Shown: positions 63,089-64,000 of the stretch, piece after piece | Layout: each line of letters begins with the position of its first letter | Numbering within the stretch: the stretch's first letter is position 1 | DNA from: an uncultured Duncaniella sp. | Lineage (GTDB): Bacteria; Bacteroidota; Bacteroidia; Bacteroidales; Muribaculaceae | DNA length: 64,000 bases | NCBI GenBank assembly: GCA_910584825.1 | Contig: CAJUCI010000004.1 | Location: 1 to 64,000 of the forward strand | Reading direction: 5' to 3' | Position numbers and translations under genes: made by a program | The notes under the pieces: generated by a model | Databases searched by the model: none | Told to the model about the DNA's origin: nothing | What the model saw: the letters and a program-made list of their open reading frames with translations, nothing else

Positions 63089-63163
63089 ATAAAAGCGACA
63101 TAAGAGATTTATTATCGGATAATCATTCGGTTATCAATAATAAATCTCTTATGTCGCTTTTAT
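63089..63163. repeat. Long hairpin repeat, family A copy 5
   Basis: The arms 63089-63115 and 63137-63163 are perfect inverted repeats over 27 bases, with a further GATAA/TTATC pairing in the centre. It keeps AAAAGCGACATAAG but lacks the outer GGACATAAGG units. It lies between the convergent CoA-transferase and GH31 genes. Confidence 0.92.
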
Positions 63164-63171
63164 AAAACTTG

Positions 63172-64000
63172 TCATATACGTCGGCCGCCTAATTTGACGG
63201 TCATCTTCTTGCCGTTATATGTCACAGTCTTGCCGGTACCGTCGGGCAGTTCAATTCGGAATGTACGTACTATCGGCATTCCCTCATATTCGCCTTTACG
63301 CTTCTCCAGGGTCAGAGTTCCGGCCTTGTCATTCCAAGCCATTGCTATCTCGGTGAACTTTCCATTCTGATAATTATAGTTATCGCCCTCATCTTCATAG
63401 AGGGTAAACTCGGCATCGGCACCGGGATAGACCTTCAGCGTAATATCATCCCACACCTTCTCACCGGAATACTGCATCTCAGGGCCTATCGGCAGTATGC
63501 TTCCTGCCTTGACATAGAGCGGTGAACGGGCAAGCGGAGCATCAGCCATTATATGCTGTCCGCCGTCCAATCGCGCTCCCGACCAGTAGTCAAACCATTC
63601 GGTTCCTGCGGGCAGGTACACTTTATATTTCCTGTCGGCATTCCAATCCACAGCCTTGGCCCCGGCATCCTCAGCATGCGCGCCGCCTTTGTTCCATCCC
63701 GACATTTCATCTACCTTGACAATCTTCTCCTCAGTATAAAGCGGGTCGAGCACAGGGCAGACGAGCAGACTGCGGCCAAACATAAACTCGCGGCCATTAT
63801 CCCACGTGTTGCGGTCGTCCCTAAAGTCCATCATAAGTGCTCGCATGAATGAGTCATCATTCTTGCTCACCTGCCAACTTGTACTGTATATGTAAGGCAG
63901 AAACCTGTATCGCATCTTGACAGCTGAAAGGAGGGCATCATATACAGGCTCACCCGGTTTGCCATAATAATACAGTTCGCGGTACACGTCAGTGCCGTGG
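63172..64000 (-). CDS. GH31 alpha-glycosidase, C-terminal part (cut by window end)
   Basis: The visible 275 residues are the end of a GH31 glycosidase: HGTD..., RYRFLPYIYS, then FMFGRSLLVCPVLDP and VYLPAGTEWFDYWSG, all typical of the region after the catalytic barrel, followed by the C-terminal beta domains (YPGADAEFTLYEDEGDNY). The catalytic Asp residues lie outside. It could be an alpha-glucosidase or alpha-xylosidase; the part seen does not decide. The gene continues past base 64000 on the minus strand. Confidence 0.9.
   Translation of the reverse strand, partial: HGTDVYRELYYYGKPGEPVYDALLSAVKMRYRFLPYIYSTSWQVSKNDDSFMRALMMDFRDDRNTWDNGREFMFGRSLLVCPVLDPLYTEEKIVKVDEMSGWNKGGAHAEDAGAKAVDWNADRKYKVYLPAGTEWFDYWSGARLDGGQHIMADAPLARSPLYVKAGSILPIGPEMQYSGEKVWDDITLKVYPGADAEFTLYEDEGDNYNYQNGKFTEIAMAWNDKAGTLTLEKRKGEYEGMPIVRTFRIELPDGTGKTVTYNGKKMTVKLGGRRI

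Noticed and set aside
14583..63163. Family A repeats as CRISPR or insertion-sequence ends
   Set aside because: They are single, widely spaced inverted repeats without spacers, target-site duplications or a transposase between the arms.
1..64000. tRNA or rRNA genes
   Set aside because: No cloverleaf with a GGTTCGANTCC-type arm was found by eye in any gap; a tRNAscan run would settle it.

Overview
The window is chromosomal DNA of a gut-type Bacteroidales, most likely Muribaculaceae or a close relative. This rests on the gene families (long NusB, DUF5686 protein, HU-CCDC81/SPOR protein, PorE-like OmpA lipoprotein, pectin and starch enzymes), on repeated Bacteroidetes promoters (TAnnTTTG at -7, sometimes TTG or TTTG 19-21 bases further up), and on weak ribosome binding sites. 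The genus is an inference. No tRNA, rRNA, insertion sequence, phage or CRISPR array was seen.

Layout. 1-930: terminator and a hypothetical gene. 973-8373 (minus): mutS, an ABC-F ATPase, a His-rich CobW-type GTPase, folB and a glycosyltransferase. 8751-12796: DegP-like protease (minus), then a C40 peptidase lipoprotein and an M16-like protein without its zinc motif (plus). 12916-20252: TPR protein, phytase-like phosphatase, SPOR/nitroreductase/DUF2520 operon, and an esterase with a pectate lyase. 20253-26856: typA, PorE-like lipoprotein, rnz, acyl-CoA ligase. 27038-33050: CE12 esterase, CYTH protein, DUF5686 protein, glycosyltransferase and the remnant of a GH3 glucosidase. 33184-42613 (plus): surE, dacB, hypothetical, rsmI, coiled-coil lipoprotein, pullulanase, a structured RNA that looks like 6S RNA, OmpA-domain protein, amylase. 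42651-46851 (minus): pyrF, a membrane protein, prfA, rpmE2. 47055-52943 (plus): nusB, yajC, YbbR-like, coaE, a four-gene set of small envelope proteins, prmA. 53116-60854 (minus): compact exopolysaccharide locus, yqgE, miaB. 60930-64000: hypothetical, succinate CoA-transferase, and the 3' part of a GH31 glycosidase that leaves the window.

The genes suit a saccharolytic gut anaerobe: pectin attack (pectate lyase, two esterases), starch or glycogen use (pullulanase, cytoplasmic amylase), phytate dephosphorylation and a CoA-transferase for succinate/acetate metabolism, beside housekeeping translation and repair genes.

The most unusual signal is intergenic. One family of very long, nearly perfect hairpins built from GACATAAG-like units recurs five times; four copies sit in the four largest convergent gene junctions, and their arms differ between copies but stay complementary. 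A second family (two copies) consists of paired REP-like palindromes, like REPINs. Other points of interest are the 6S-like RNA, promoters that leave almost no leader, a palindromic bidirectional promoter, the GH3 fossil that keeps its sorting-type tail, and the M16 homologue lacking HxxEH.
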